Shown here: positions 47,091 to 59,200 of the stretch, piece by piece
How positions within the stretch are numbered: position 1 is the stretch's first letter
Layout: each line of letters starts with the position of its first letter
NCBI GenBank assembly: GCA_900155495.1
Contig: FTLJ01000815.1
Coordinates: 20,836 to 84,835, forward strand
Reading direction: 5' to 3'
Length of the DNA: 64,000 bases
Origin: Porogramme epimiltina
Taxonomy: Eukaryota > Basidiomycota > Agaricomycetes > Polyporales > Polyporaceae
Notes under the pieces: generated by a model
The model's database searches: none
Told to the model about the DNA's origin: nothing
What the model saw: only the letters and a program-made list of their open reading frames with translations
Position numbers and translations under genes: made by a program

Positions 47091-47180
47091 AATGCATCTA
47101 CTCACTCCTCACCCATCATCCCTCAGGCCCGGCCCCCATAGCGTGTCTATCCGCGCCTCGCGCTCAGGCAGGCGGCGAAT

Positions 47181-48778
47181 ATGCCTACTACTACCTTGAC
47201 CGACCTCAAATGGCCCGTCCTGGCGCTTGCCGCCATCACAGCAACTACCGCCACAGTGGCGTCATACTATTCTCTACACCCACGTCGCGTCAAAAAAGAA
47301 CAGACGTCCGATACGGCATCGACGCTTATTGATACGGCTTCAATTCGTTCAAAGGTTCGCCTCGATAAAATTTGTTTTGGCCGATGAAACTGACTTTTGA
47401 TTACCAGCTGCCCGAGGACTTCCCATCATGGCGTCACCCTCCCGGCCACGGAATCACCTCTTTCAAGCCAGGCGAGGCTATATGGCTAGCTATGACCGAC
47501 TTCTTTGAGTCAAAGGGGTATACTCTGTGGGGAAACGTGTACTGGGCGCTCCTGAGTGCCCCAACAACCGATGTCGTACCCACAGGATTCATGTATGCCA
47601 TGCATCACTGTGGCTTTGGAAATACTCCGGGAAGTGTGGCCGACATTCTTGAGTATCAATACATCGTGCGTAATTTCTTGAGAAATAGAGCTCTCGAACC
47701 TTAATTGACGTCCTCGTCTAGAATCCTCTAACCCGAGCTGCTCGTACTGCAGATGGGCGGGACGTGATTCTGCGAGTACTCGCAATTGGCGACGTTGGCC
47801 GTGACCATATCCGCATATTAGAATTTATATCAAAGGGGCCAATTCCGTTTCTTCATAGCTGTCACACCCTCCCTCTTCTCGACTTGATTCATCTGGAGGA
47901 TATAACTTTTGGGGTGTTCCCGAAGGCGGCAACATCGGCCGATCATCTGTATGGGGACCAAGTGGAAGGTACTTCGGTTCATGATATCCTTGATATTATC
48001 GTGCAATGTTTAGAGGTAAGTAGTAAAGTAACGGATTGACTGCGGCATCCTTGCTCACGTCAGGTTCCGCACAGGCTCTTGCCTTTCTGCACGCTCACTT
48101 TATTGCTCACAGGGTGGGTGACACCGTCTTCTGTAGCCTTTTGTCTTTAGGCTAACCGTGTGCTAGGACGTGGCCAAAGATAACTTCCTCCTCCAGTGGT
48201 ACCCCCAGGGCTTGAAGCCTTACGACCATATCCCGTCTACACACCCGCGTGTGTACATTAACGATCTCGAGCTCGCTGTCTCGTTCCCATGCGGCACCCC
48301 AAAGGAACAGCAAGTTTGTGTTGGAATTCCTCTAGGGGGGAGTGTTAATAAGAATGCGCGCCCAATGCCCCCTGAAGTTCTGTCCGGACAGCCTTACTGC
48401 CCGTACCAGCTAGACATATGGCAACTGGGAGCGGCCTTCAGTGATTTCCGGGTAAGCCCTCGATGCGACTCCTTCATTGTGCATCAATCTTATCTTCTCA
48501 TGCAGAGCGGAATTCAGGCGATTGACGCTGTACTCGATACGCTCACCGACCCGAATCCCGAGACTCGGCCGCCGGCGTACGATGCCATGGCCCTGCTTCT
48601 TGACGCTATGGCGGAGGTCACGCCCAAGGCGTTGATGATTCCTCCTACGGTGCTTCACGATGACGATAACGATGCCGTCGAAGACAGCTGCGGACCCGCT
48701 GATGGAATAAATAACGAGTCTACAGCTTCAGATTTGCTGACAGACATTGCACCCCCTGCACCCGGTGCAGACTTGTAG
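47181..48778 (+). CDS. Kinase-like membrane protein, plus-strand copy 1 (440 residues)
   Basis: Exons 47181-47354, 47408-47665, 47722-48015, 48075-48113, 48167-48451, 48506-48778; 1323 nt, all phase 0. An N-terminal hydrophobic segment (VLALAAITATTATVASYY) is followed by basic PRRVKK, a signal-anchor layout. The kinase-like core has VILRVLAIGDVG (Arg for the beta-3 Lys), the catalytic loop IAHR-DVAKDN split by an intron between Arg and Asp, INDLELAVSF where DFG should be, and MPPEVLSGQPYCPYQLDIWQ. Three of the main ATP and metal residues are thus changed or doubtful, so it is likely a pseudokinase (inference). Exon 4 is only 39 nt. Copies 2 and 3 are close relatives in tandem. Confidence 0.87.
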
Positions 48779-48964
48779 CACTCGCAATGCAATAGACATG
48801 TTCGTATAATAATTTGATGGCGACGTTGAACTGGTGGAGCATTCACGCGTGAATACTGCGAGAAATTCATCCGTTGCCGAGCTTTGAACAGTAGAGCAAC
48901 AAGCGAGAAGCTCTGACCAGTGGCAAACCTATAAGGATACGTCGTCTGGTCACCATATCCGAGA

Positions 48965-49160
48965 TCCCAGCTCTAGTCGGTGTTCTCGGGGATTCCTGGT
49001 CCAAGTTCCACCTCATATGTGGACTAGAGCAAGGCCTGTACGCAAGACCTGGTCTCGTCTTAGGCTCGTCCCTAGCCTCTTTCTCGTTTGATGGGAAATT
49101 CGAACCCGGGGTACCTAATTCACACTCTGATGATCCTTCTTCCAATCAGGGCGACTCGTG
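48965..49160 (+). repeat. Direct repeat, unit 2, right of the first plus-strand kinase-like gene
   Basis: Matches 46605-46800 in the same orientation, including AAGGCCTGTACGCAAGACCTG and AATCAGGGCGA-like sequence at the right end. Confidence 0.75.
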
Positions 49161-51002
49161 CACAGCAGGCACACAGCCACTGCTACACTACGGGCCGCCA
49201 CAACGAGCCCTGCTGAGCACCGCGTGACTGGCGGACGTTGATTCATTGCCAATAATCTGTTGAGTGGGCCTCGTGAAAACTCTCCTGCCTTTTTCATTAA
49301 ATCAAACGTAGTCACGCATGTTTTGTGCGTATGAAAAGACTGCATCACTAGATGTCGTGCTGAGCTTCAATGGGACTCGGGAGTACCGATCCGGATGCCT
49401 CCACATGGCTCAGGCGGGGTCCACTTGGGAGTTCTACTGGGAGCCTATTGTCAGCCGTAGCTCGCTTAAAGAGGCATAATGCACCCCCAATTGTGTCAGT
49501 CTCGGCTGCCCCACTGTTTGCTCCCTCACGAGGCGAAGTTGATGCCAGAGTGTACATCCCGAACTGTGACCAACAAGCCTAGAATCGATCATCGCTGACG
49601 TGAGGGCGTGCGGCCAATCTCCGGAGGACAGGGGAAGGACCATATGCTGCAGGAGATTGAATCTGGAGAGGTGCTCCGTGCAAGGCAGTACAATTATCCC
49701 CGGACTCTGCGGGGCCTGTAGGCTGAGTTTTAAACGGTCCTGCAGCCTGAGCGCAGCTGCGGTAGGAACATCGCTAATTACATGAAGAAAGGTATTCGGT
49801 TCCTGGGAGCTGGATCCTCTACCCTGCCATGCCATCGGGCTGACTAGTTCTCTGTGGGCTTTTGGGACAGGTTTGGCAGATATCAATTGGCGACTCCTTG
49901 GTGGAGCCGTCCCGCCGTGACCTGAAAAGTGAACTCTGCCGTACAAACGGATTTGATGGTAATTTCTCGATCTACAGCTACTAGTCGAAGCATGTCTTGT
50001 CGGAGTTAGACGTAGATAACACACTCGGCCTATGGTTTTACCCTGTTCGCTCGAACCAAGTAAATGTACAGGCTGGTAGCTACCAGCGCTCGATGCTATG
50101 CCCGCGCCACCTACTGACCCGTATAGCGCCGTGCGTCTAGCGCTGCGGAGCGAAAGAGAGTTCTAATAGGACTCATGGAGGCCACGATGTGGATAGCCAT
50201 GGCGGAGGTGATTTTTGAGATAGGGTCCAGTGGGCGAAGTAGAACCACGTCCAATTCAAATTTGGGGAACAGGGATCATAGTTAGCGGAGTGCATCAAGA
50301 AGTTCGTAACTCCTGACTCAGCTTCATAGCCCTTGTCTTCTAAATCTAGAACCTCACTGGAAGCAGAACACGCTGTACTCGATTATCGTGTGGAGGGCCT
50401 CGTGCCCGAAGAGTCCGGTCCATCAAGAGTTCTGTAGAGCCATGTGTTTATTGCGGTGGCGCAGCATTTACGATACAGTAGCACCATTTTTCAACTTTGA
50501 AGTGGAATGTCTTTTAATCCCAGCCTAACTTCGTTAGTTTCTATTCTATCAGATACAGGTTGGCCGCACACAGAAGTTACTTGTTCATAGTGTGTACCTC
50601 AATAATTATTCCACTGTGCAGGGAGCTTCTGAGTGCTCACCTCAGCCGGAGTGGACCACGACGAGTTACGACGTGTCTTCAGATTCATCTCCGATGTCCA
50701 AGTACGTACACCTTCAGGGCTGTAGTGGTTCTGTGTGGCTGCGCACTATAGCCGTGCATCCAGAATCCTACCGAGGGCCGAGGCGCCTAGAAAACAGGCT
50801 TCTTCTCCACCCCTTGTTCGGTTGTCTCTGGCATAAGAAGCGGCTCGGAGGTTAAAACCACAACGTGCTAACAACGTTCGGGGCTTCCGCTGGCGGGTCC
50901 GTCTCAAAGTGACTCGTCAACATCAGCCTGTGCACCTTCTTCTAGTAGGCACAGTATGGCCTTGCTTGGCTTTCACAGCTTTAATCAGCGATCGAGCGCC
51001 CC

Positions 51003-51066
51003 CGCGCCACGTGTCGCGAGCGCGTCTCCAAGTGAGGGGTCTGTTCGACTTGACGAACCTGCTCGT
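51003..51066 (+). promoter_or_regulatory. Shared promoter block with E-box CACGTG, copy 2
   Basis: CACGTG at 51008-51013 is followed by GCGAGCGCGTCTCCAAGTGAG and TTCGACTTGACGAACCTG. It lies about 143 nt before the ATG at 51151. Confidence 0.65.
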
Positions 51067-51150
51067 ATCCACTCCTCCACCCTTCAGCCCGCCGCCCTCT
51101 CCCTCTTCTAACACGTCGATCTACGCTTCAGTCATATACCGGAAAATAGA

Positions 51151-52749
51151 ATGCCTACTACCTCATGGACTGACCTCAAGTGGCCTATCTTAGCAGTTGC
51201 CGCCGCCACGGCGGCTACCGCCACAGTGGCGTCGTATTCTCTATACCCACGTCGTGACAAAAAAGCGCAGACGTCGGATACGGCATTGGAAAACATTGAC
51301 ACTGTTTTAATGCGCTCAAAGGTTCGTCTTCATATAAACGGTTTGGCCCATGAAGCTCATTCGATTGCCAGCTGCCTAAGGACTTCCCATCATGGCGGCA
51401 CCCTCCCGGTCACGGACTCACGTCATTCGAACCAGGCGAAGCCATATGGCGAACTATGAGCAGCTTCTTTGAGTCAAAAGGATACACTCTATGGGACTAC
51501 GACTTCTTGTCGCGGCTAGTCGCACCAAAAACCGGCGTCATACCCACAGGATTCATGTATGTCATGCATTACAATGGCTGTCCAAAGACGCCAGAAAATG
51601 TAGCCCGTCTTCTTGAGTACCAATACGTTGTGAGCAGCTTTTTGACAACCTGAGTTCTCGAGCCTTCATTAACCCTCTCACTTAGAATCCTCTAACCCGA
51701 GCTGCTCGCACTGCAGATGGTCGAGATGTCATCCTGCGAGTACTCGCAATCGGCGACGTTGGCCGTGACCACATCCGCATCTTGAAGTTTGTATCACAGG
51801 GAACATTTTCGTTCCTTCATACCTGTCACACTCTCCCTCTTCTCGACCTGGTTCATCTAGAGGATATAACGTTTGGCGTTTTCCCCAAAGCAGCTTTTTC
51901 GGCGATTTATGCGTACCATAAGGATCTAGTCCGTGGCGTTTCAGTTCATGATGTCCTTAATATCATCGTGCAGTGCCTGGAGGTGAGTGCCAGCCAACTG
52001 ACCACAATATGCACACTCACCTTAGTTTTTGCATAGGCCCTCGTCTTTCTGCACGCCCATTATTGTGCCCACAGGGTGAGTGGTATCACGTTCTGTGGCT
52101 ATTTATAGTTAGGCTTACCATGAGTTAGGACGTAGCTAGAGATAACTTTCTCCTCCAGTGGTACCCCCAAGGCTTGAAGGCATACAGACATATCCCAGCC
52201 ACACACCCGCGTGTGTACATCAACGATCTCGAGCTCGCCGTCTCATTCCCATGGGGTACCCCCAAGGAACAGCAAGTTTGTGTTGGTATTCCTCTAGGGG
52301 GGAGTGTAGACAAGAACACGCGTCCCATGCCCCCTGAAGTTCTATCGGGGAAGCCTTACTGCCCGTACAAGCTAGACGTATGGCAACTGGGAACGGCCTT
52401 CAGTGATTTCCGGGTAAGCCGTCAACATTACTTCCTCGCGACTTTGTCTCATATTCCCGTGAAGAGTGGAATTCCAGAGATTGACGCAGTACTCGATTCG
52501 CTCACCGACCCGAATCCTGAGACTCGTCCCGCAGCGTACATTGCAATGGCCGCACTTCTTGACGCTGTGGCGGCGATTCCTCCGAAATCGTTGATGATCC
52601 AACCTACGGTGCTCAGCGATGACGAGGATATAGAAATTTCGGAACGTCCCTCAGACCACGCTGCTTCCGTCGGCCGTTCACCCGCTGATGGTTCTCTTGC
52701 CGGGCTAACGCCCGGTGCTGCGCTTCCGGATGTAGAGGATGCTTCGTAA
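51151..52749 (+). CDS. Kinase-like membrane protein, plus-strand copy 2 (444 residues)
   Basis: Exons 51151-51321, 51372-51629, 51686-51982, 52037-52075, 52129-52413, 52465-52749; 1335 nt, all phase 0. The layout is as in copy 1: signal anchor ILAVAAATAATATVASYSLY, then VILRVLAIGDVG, CAHR-DVARDN with the intron between Arg and Asp, INDLELAVSF, MPPEVLSGKPYCPYKLDVWQL. The C-terminal tail is longer and acidic. The second exon is the most diverged part (DYDFLSRLVAPKTGVIPTG). No frameshift or stop is seen. Confidence 0.87.
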
Positions 52750-53268
52750 TACCTGCTCGTTCATGTTATGTTCAACGACTCTGAAGTGTTATCTCTCGAA
52801 GTGCTGTGCGTATTCGAGAAGCGACAGTGGAAGGCGTGTCTGCTGTGAGATATGCGGTACGGCAACCTCTTTCCGATAGATTCGTCGTGGTGTTCTTGAG
52901 AAAAAAGTGAGTGGACGGAGTCATATCTCATATTAGGATCTGCTTGTGCAAATATCCCAAAGGTAGACAGTTGTTCCCAGAAACCTGGTACACCAGAATA
53001 AAGCAACACGCTTCGAAATGGTAAATCGCAGCAACATACCAATATACTGACTTTCGAGCGGACTCTCAATGAGTGGGTTCCATCCTATTTAAATCCGAGG
53101 TAAGGACACTCCAGAAGGGCCAGGACATCCTCGACTCCCTTCTCTTAGCCCTCTCACAGCTACTCTTCACGTTCTCCAATCTCTGGTCATCGTTCAATCG
53201 GTCATTCCAACTTTCTTTTACCGAAAGGTTTTTGTCCTAACACCTACCCCGCCACCTAGAATAACAAC
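52750..53268. promoter_or_regulatory. Spacer and promoter of the small gene at 53269
   Basis: The last 150 nt are pyrimidine-rich (CTCCCTTCTCTTAGCCCTCTC at about 53132) and lead to the ATG, as expected for a fungal leader. No gene is seen on either strand. Confidence 0.45.
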
Positions 53269-53840
53269 ATGATGCTGCCCCGCGACCCTTCCGGAGTATG
53301 ATTTCCATCCGCTCCATTCGCCTACATCTCGCTTACACCCCACTAGCTTAGACGTACCAATATGGCTGTTACGGTCGACGGCATACGGTACGTCGGGCGG
53401 GTGACATCCTCGACGGGTTCTACGGGAGGAGTGAGTACATGATCAATTCCTTCTTGCTCGTGATACGCAGCTCAATACGCGCTTCTGATAATATTGCCAT
53501 TCAGCACGCCGTCGGTCTCGTGTTCTCCAACACCTCCGAGATGGAACCACCGACCGCCAGGGTGTTCTTGTATGATCCTGAAAGTTGGACCAGGTATGAT
53601 GGACTCACGCATCCGCTTCCACAACAATCACTCATCTTGCGACATAGTGACGAGATAACTGTCACGCCACACCGGATCCCCGAGATTCAGAACGTCCTCA
53701 GAAACCCTGTCCCACCCACCCCGACTGAAGACGAGATGAGCTTCGGTTTCCCCCCTCTGCCGCCCAACCCGAAGGGTGGCGGGGGCCCTCCTTCAGGCGG
53801 AGCGGGTGCCTCTTCTGGCACTACCGCAGCCAGTAACTGA
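53269..53840 (+). CDS. Small protein of unknown function (148 residues)
   Basis: Exons 53269-53295, 53347-53430, 53505-53840; 447 nt, stop TGA 53838-53840. I do not recognise a domain. The protein starts MMLPRDPSG, has a probable beta-rich middle (VDGIRYVGRVTSS, ARVFLYDPESWTRYDG) and ends in a Pro/Gly-rich tail (FPPLPPNPKGGGG). The splice sites are typical (GTATGA..TAG, GTGAGT..CAG). It sits between two copies of the kinase-like family but shares nothing with them. The third exon alone could be a shorter product. Confidence rests on frame-consistent splicing and the pyrimidine-rich leader. Confidence 0.65.
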
Positions 53841-54124
53841 TCAAGTCTTTTTTTCCAAACCTGTATCAACACCTCAAACGTCCCATTCGTGTCTGTTGTG
53901 TTCCACTACGCACTTGTATGCCTACTAGACTGTCGAGAGTGTTTGCCGCCGTGTGACTCGTAACCAAATGATACAAATTGATTGTTTTCCATACCTATCA
54001 AATTGTGTGATGTTCACATTCGTGGCAAGACTCCTCATCATGAAGAGCCGCGACCTTTCCAGTTGACAGAGGAGTCAAGAATCGACGCCACAGCGGCACA
54101 GCAGCTTTATCAGCGCTCAAACGC

Positions 54125-54195
54125 TCAAGCACGTGTCGCGAGCGGCGAGCGCGTCTCCAAGTGAGGCCCGGGTTTGTTCAACTCGACGAACCTGT
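54125..54195 (+). promoter_or_regulatory. Shared promoter block with E-box CACGTG, copy 3
   Basis: CACGTG at 54130-54135 is followed, after a short insert, by GCGAGCGCGTCTCCAAGTGAG and CTCGACGAACCTG. It lies about 161 nt before the ATG at 54291. It is the same block as at 47025 and 51003. Confidence 0.65.
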
Positions 54196-54290
54196 TCGTA
54201 TCCACCCCTCCACCCTTCAACCTTCAGCCATCAACCCTCTCCCTCTTCTAACACGTCTATCTACGCTTTAGTCCTACTCTGGAAAAGAAT

Positions 54291-55797
54291 ATGCCTGCTA
54301 CTGACCTCAAATGGCCTATCTTAGCAGTTACCGCCGTCACGGCGGCTACCGCCACAGTGGCGTCGTATTCTCTATACCCACGTCGCGACAGAAAAAAGCA
54401 GACGTCAGATACAGCATCGAAACATATTGACACGGTTCTGATACGCTCAACGGTTTGATTTCATGAAAAGTGGTTTGGACTATGAAGCTCATATTTGATA
54501 ACTAGCTGCCCAAGGACTTCCCATCATGGCGTCACCCTCCCGGCCACGGACTCACATCTTTTGAGCCAGGCGAGACCATATGGCGAAGCATGAGTGGTTT
54601 CTTTGAGTCGAAGGGGTACACTCTATGGAGAAATGAGTACTTAGCGATGCTAAGTGCACCAACAACCGATGTCGTACCTTCGGGATTCATGTATGCCATG
54701 CATCACTGTGGCTTTGGAAACACGCCGAGGAGTGTGGCCGACATTCTCGAGTATCAATACGTTGTGGGCAGTTCTTTCGTAACTCAATCACCCGAGTCTC
54801 CGTTGACATCTTCCATCTACGTCTAGAATCCTCTTACTCGAGCCGCTCGTACTGTAGATGGGCGCGACGTCATCCTACGAGTGCTCGCAATCGGTGACGT
54901 TGGCCATGACCATGTCGACATTTTGAAGTTCGTATCAAGAGGGACACTTCCCTTCCTTCATAGCTGCCACACCCTTCCTCTTCTTGACTTGATTCATCTG
55001 GAAGATATAACGTTCGGCGTGTTCCCGAAAGCAGCAATATCGGCCACTCATCTGTACGCGGATCCAAAGGGTACCACTTCGGTTCATGACATCCTTAATG
55101 TCATCGTGCAATGCCTAGAGGTAGGCGGCAGCCGACCGACAGCTATACACCTACTGACCTCGGCTTTTGCACAGGCTCTTGCTTTCCTGCACGTTCATTA
55201 TTGCGCTCACAGGGTAGGTGGCGTTGTCTTCTGTCACTCTTCGTGTTTAGGCTGACCATGAGCTAGGACGTAGCCAAAGATAATTTTCTCCTACAATGGT
55301 TTCCCCAAAACTTGAAACCATACGAGCATATCCCGGCTACACACCCGCGTGTGTACATCAACGATCTCGAGCTCGCCGTCTCATTCCCGCCAGGCACCCC
55401 AAAGGAAGAGCAAGTTTGTGTTGGCATCCCTCTAGGGGGGAGCGTCAACAAGAATGCACGTCCCATGCCCCCTGAAGTTCTGTCGGGGCAGCCTTACTGC
55501 CCGTACAAGCTGGATGTATGGCAGCTGGGAACGGCTTTCAGTGATTTCCGAGTAAGTCGCTGACATGATTTCCTTGCGAGTTGATCTCATGTTTTCGCGC
55601 AGAGTGGCATTCCAGCGATTGATGCTGTACTCGATTCACTCACGGACCCGAATCCCGACACCCGACCGGCCGCGTATCCTGCAATGGAAACGCTTCTTGG
55701 TGCTATGGAGGAGGTCTCTCCAAAGGCGCTGAAGGTCCCGCCCACAGTTCTAAGGGACGACGAGGACATCCAAGTTCTAACACAGGCTACGCCATAA
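54291..55797 (+). CDS. Kinase-like membrane protein, plus-strand copy 3 (410 residues)
   Basis: Exons 54291-54452, 54506-54763, 54827-55120, 55175-55213, 55267-55551, 55603-55797; 1233 nt, all phase 0. Same signal anchor and kinase-like core: VILRVLAIGDVGHDH, CAHR-DVAKDN with the intron between Arg and Asp, INDLELAVSF, MPPEVLSGQPYCPYKLDVWQ. The C-terminal tail is the shortest of the set and stops soon after PPTVLRDDEDIQ. No break is seen. The second exon is closer to copy 1 than to copy 2, so the tandem order does not follow relatedness simply. Confidence 0.87.
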
Positions 55798-56217
55798 GAG
55801 CATTGCATCTTGACGGTTTCACAATGCCGATACGTCGTGCTTGGGACAGAGCAAGTCCGCTGGATGCTTATAAACAGCACAAATACATGGAATTAAGACA
55901 TCGTGACGGCAGTATGGCGGGGGTCGTTAAGATGCGTGAAATAGATAGGGCGAGTGCAGTGGGCTGGGTCTCGGGTCTATCGCGAGCGCTCATGGATACA
56001 CGTGCGGGTCGGGGTGGGGGGGCACAAGCAATAGTAACACAGAAAGGGGTGGTGGGTGGAAGGTCATCGGGGGCATGCGAGGGCGAGATTGTGGGTTCGT
56101 GGGGTGTTTGGGATGGAGTGGGAGGGGAGGCAAGGCATGTGGCGACAGCAAGCATCCGGGAAACACGGAAACATAAATATAAACGACCGATCGAGTCCCT
56201 GGTCCAAGAGCGAAAGG

Positions 56218-59200
56218 CTATGACTGGTTCGCCGGTGGCGACCGGGGCGGAGACGACGTGATCGTGGCAGGCGGCGACCCGGGAGGGTGGTGCTCGTCGT
56301 GGTGGTGGTGCGACGACGAGCCCTCGGACGGGCGGCGCTTCCGCCGGATCGAACGCGAAATGGAGAAGGAGTGCATGAGCGCGGACGCGTTCCGCCGCCG
56401 CTTCTTCTCGGGGGGAAGCTGCAGGTGGCGGTCGGAGAGGTGGCTCTGCATGCGCTGCATCGCGACACCGCTTTCTTCTGTGGCGAAGCTGAAGCCGCGG
56501 TTGATTGTGCGGAGGCCGGTGGCCATGTCTGTGCGGCTTGCGTGGAACGCTGCTGACCGCTCTTGCAGACTGTGCCTCTTGATCTCCTTGCGGCTCGGAG
56601 GGCGCTGAAGGCGAGAGAGAGCACCATTCTTGTCCTTCGAGAAGTCGTGACTGGGGTCCTGCTTACTGATCCACCTAGCCATGTCCAAGTCCGTGGGGTG
56701 ATACGCGAACCTGTACGCCTTGTAGATGTACCTCGGAAGCAGAGCCAAGGTGATGACGAGCACAATTGAGAACCAGAAATACGCCGAGTGGAAGAGGTAG
56801 TGATCGTTCCCGTAGACCGGGACGGCAATCCATGCAGGGGAGATAATGGAATAAATAGCCTGAAGAATAGTCAGCTTGAGCTCATTAATCACGTGATGAG
56901 CGCTTACAGTGTAGGCCCAAATGAGGACGATGCCAAGAGCGACGGCAAAGAAGATCCAGCCAGTCCAGACGTGAGTGTTCATGCCATTGAAGAGGTCCAC
57001 CGTCATGACAGCAGAGATGGCCATGGTCTGCAATGAGCCATATCAAGTCAGATGTATGTCTGGGAAGCATGTTGGCATTCAATGCTTACCGTGGAAAACT
57101 CATCGATGTAGACGTCATAGCCGTCCCTCCGTGAGGTTGTTGTCACGTATGCGTACAGAATGAGGAAGAATATGATCGCAGACTGCGCAGTCGCCTCAAG
57201 CATGTAGGCGAGGAATAACTTGGTGCCGAAGTACTCGTGCTTCTTGCTGTGTCGGTACATCTCTGGCAGCGCCATGAGGACATGGTCGTCTTAAGAAAAC
57301 CAGATGAGTGACTAGAAGCGACTGAGAGCAGCTATTAGAGACGCACCGACGATACGATCGAACAAGCCAATGCCAATGACCGGTGCGATCGTCCAAAAGG
57401 TGTTCCAGAACAGCACGTAAGTGTACTCAAACACGCTGCAAAACATTCGTCAGCATCCTTCGCTGAAGCCCGGAGCAGTCTGAAACGCACTATTGACTGC
57501 TCCACCCGCAGTAGATCTGGAACCACCACAGCACGCCGATGCCCACCGCGTTCTTGTAAAAGAAGTTGACGATCCTGCCCCGAGGTCAGCTCCCGAATCG
57601 CGCCCGAGCGCCCGACGCAGCACTTACATGTTGCCGTTCCGGGCGTACGACCAGTGCCCGTGCACCAACAGCAGCCGCTTCAGGAACCGGAACTAAAAAA
57701 CGCAAAACGAGACCTGATCAGCCCATACGCCCCAGATCGTTCCACGCGCCGCACGCCGCCACAAACGGGCTGCGCCACGGCACGCCAAGCCGCGTCAAGC
57801 CACGCCACTCACCTGCGCGATCGCGTAGTCGGACGAGTTGACGGCCTGGAGGCCCTCCTCGCCAGAAATGCCGACGCCGACGTCCGCGGCCTGGATCATG
57901 CTGACGTCGTTGGCGCCGTCGCCGATCGCGAGCGTCATCGCGCCGACGCCGTCCTTGACGAGCTTCACGACGAGCGCCTTCTGCAGCGGGGACACGCGGC
58001 AGCAGATGACGCCCTCGCACTGCATCGCGAGCCGCAGGAGGAGGTGCTTGTGCTTCTCGTCGCCGAGGGCCTGGAAAGCGTGCGCGTCGTGGTCAGTATG
58101 CATACGTGCTACGAGAGCCGCGCCCCGAGGTGCCCGGAGGGAATACGCACGTGTGTGAGCGCCGCGCCGTCGATGACGAGCACGAACCCGCCGGGCCGCT
58201 CGCCGTTGTTGTGGCCCACGAGCGAAGAGACGCCGCTGTTCACGCGCTGGAGCGGGTAGCCGCCCGTCTGCTGCTGCTCGTCGAGCTGCACGCCGTCGTC
58301 CTGGAGAATGCCGCTCTCGGGGAAGAAGTCCTCGACCGCCTTGAGCATCTGCGCGTAGACGGGCACCGCGCCCTCGCCGCCGCCCCGGATGATCACGATG
58401 TTGTCCTCGCGCCCGATCAGGTTCGTGCTGTGGCCAATGGCTGAGAGGGAAAGGGGCCGAGAATAAGCATCGCTTCACAGAAGGGAGGCAAAAATAAGCG
58501 AAACGCACCAATCGCGGTCTCCAGCTTGTCACCGGTGAGAACCCAGATCTTGATGTCCGCCTCCTTGAGGTCGGCAATGGTCTCGGGGACACCGTCCTGG
58601 AGGCGGTCCTCGATGGCCGTCGCGCCCAATAAGTTGAGGTCGTGTTCGATCTCGTCCGAGATGGCCTCGACCTGCTCCTCACGGTCCTCAAGGGAAGTAG
58701 AGGCCTGGTGGTAACGCTTCGCCCACGACTCGTATTGCGCCTCTGCGGACGCTGTTAGGATACCAATGCATACGCAAGTGAATAGGGACATTACGTACCT
58801 GGGACTGCCTTATACGCCAACGTAAGCGTCCGCAAGCCCTCGCTCGCAAACTCCGCAAGGTGGTCCTCCGTCGTGCGAATCGCATCATCCTGGCCGGGGC
58901 TGAGGCGCTCGATGATCACGTTGTCCGCGCCCTTCGCGAGCAGGTAGACCTTCCCGCCGCCGTCGCGCTCGTCGCCGATCTTGCGCAGGATGACGCTCAT
59001 GCGCTTGCGCGCGCTCGTGAAGTCGAGGATGTTGAGCAGCTCGTAGCGCTCGAGCTCGCCGTCGCGCGAGAAGGGCGTCTGGAGCGTGAGCACCTCGCGG
59101 TCGCGCCCGCGGAAGACGAAGCCGACGTCCGCGGCGGCCTGCACGAGCGCCGCCTCGTCGGGGCTCTGCGCCTTGTACTGGATCGCGCCCGACGCGGGGT

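Larger units (their letters stand above)
48779..51150. other. Spacer between kinase-like copies 1 and 2
   Basis: About 2.4 kb. Apart from the direct repeat and the promoter block it holds no supported gene. A 196-codon minus frame (49434-50024) has no domain and no family resemblance. An exon-like stretch near 50620-50702, bounded by CAG and GTACGT, could be a relic. Confidence 0.4.

Noticed and set aside
49434..50024. 196-codon minus-strand frame between kinase-like copies 1 and 2
   Set aside because: No domain, no family likeness, unusual composition and no splice context. It may be a relic, but I cannot support it as a gene.
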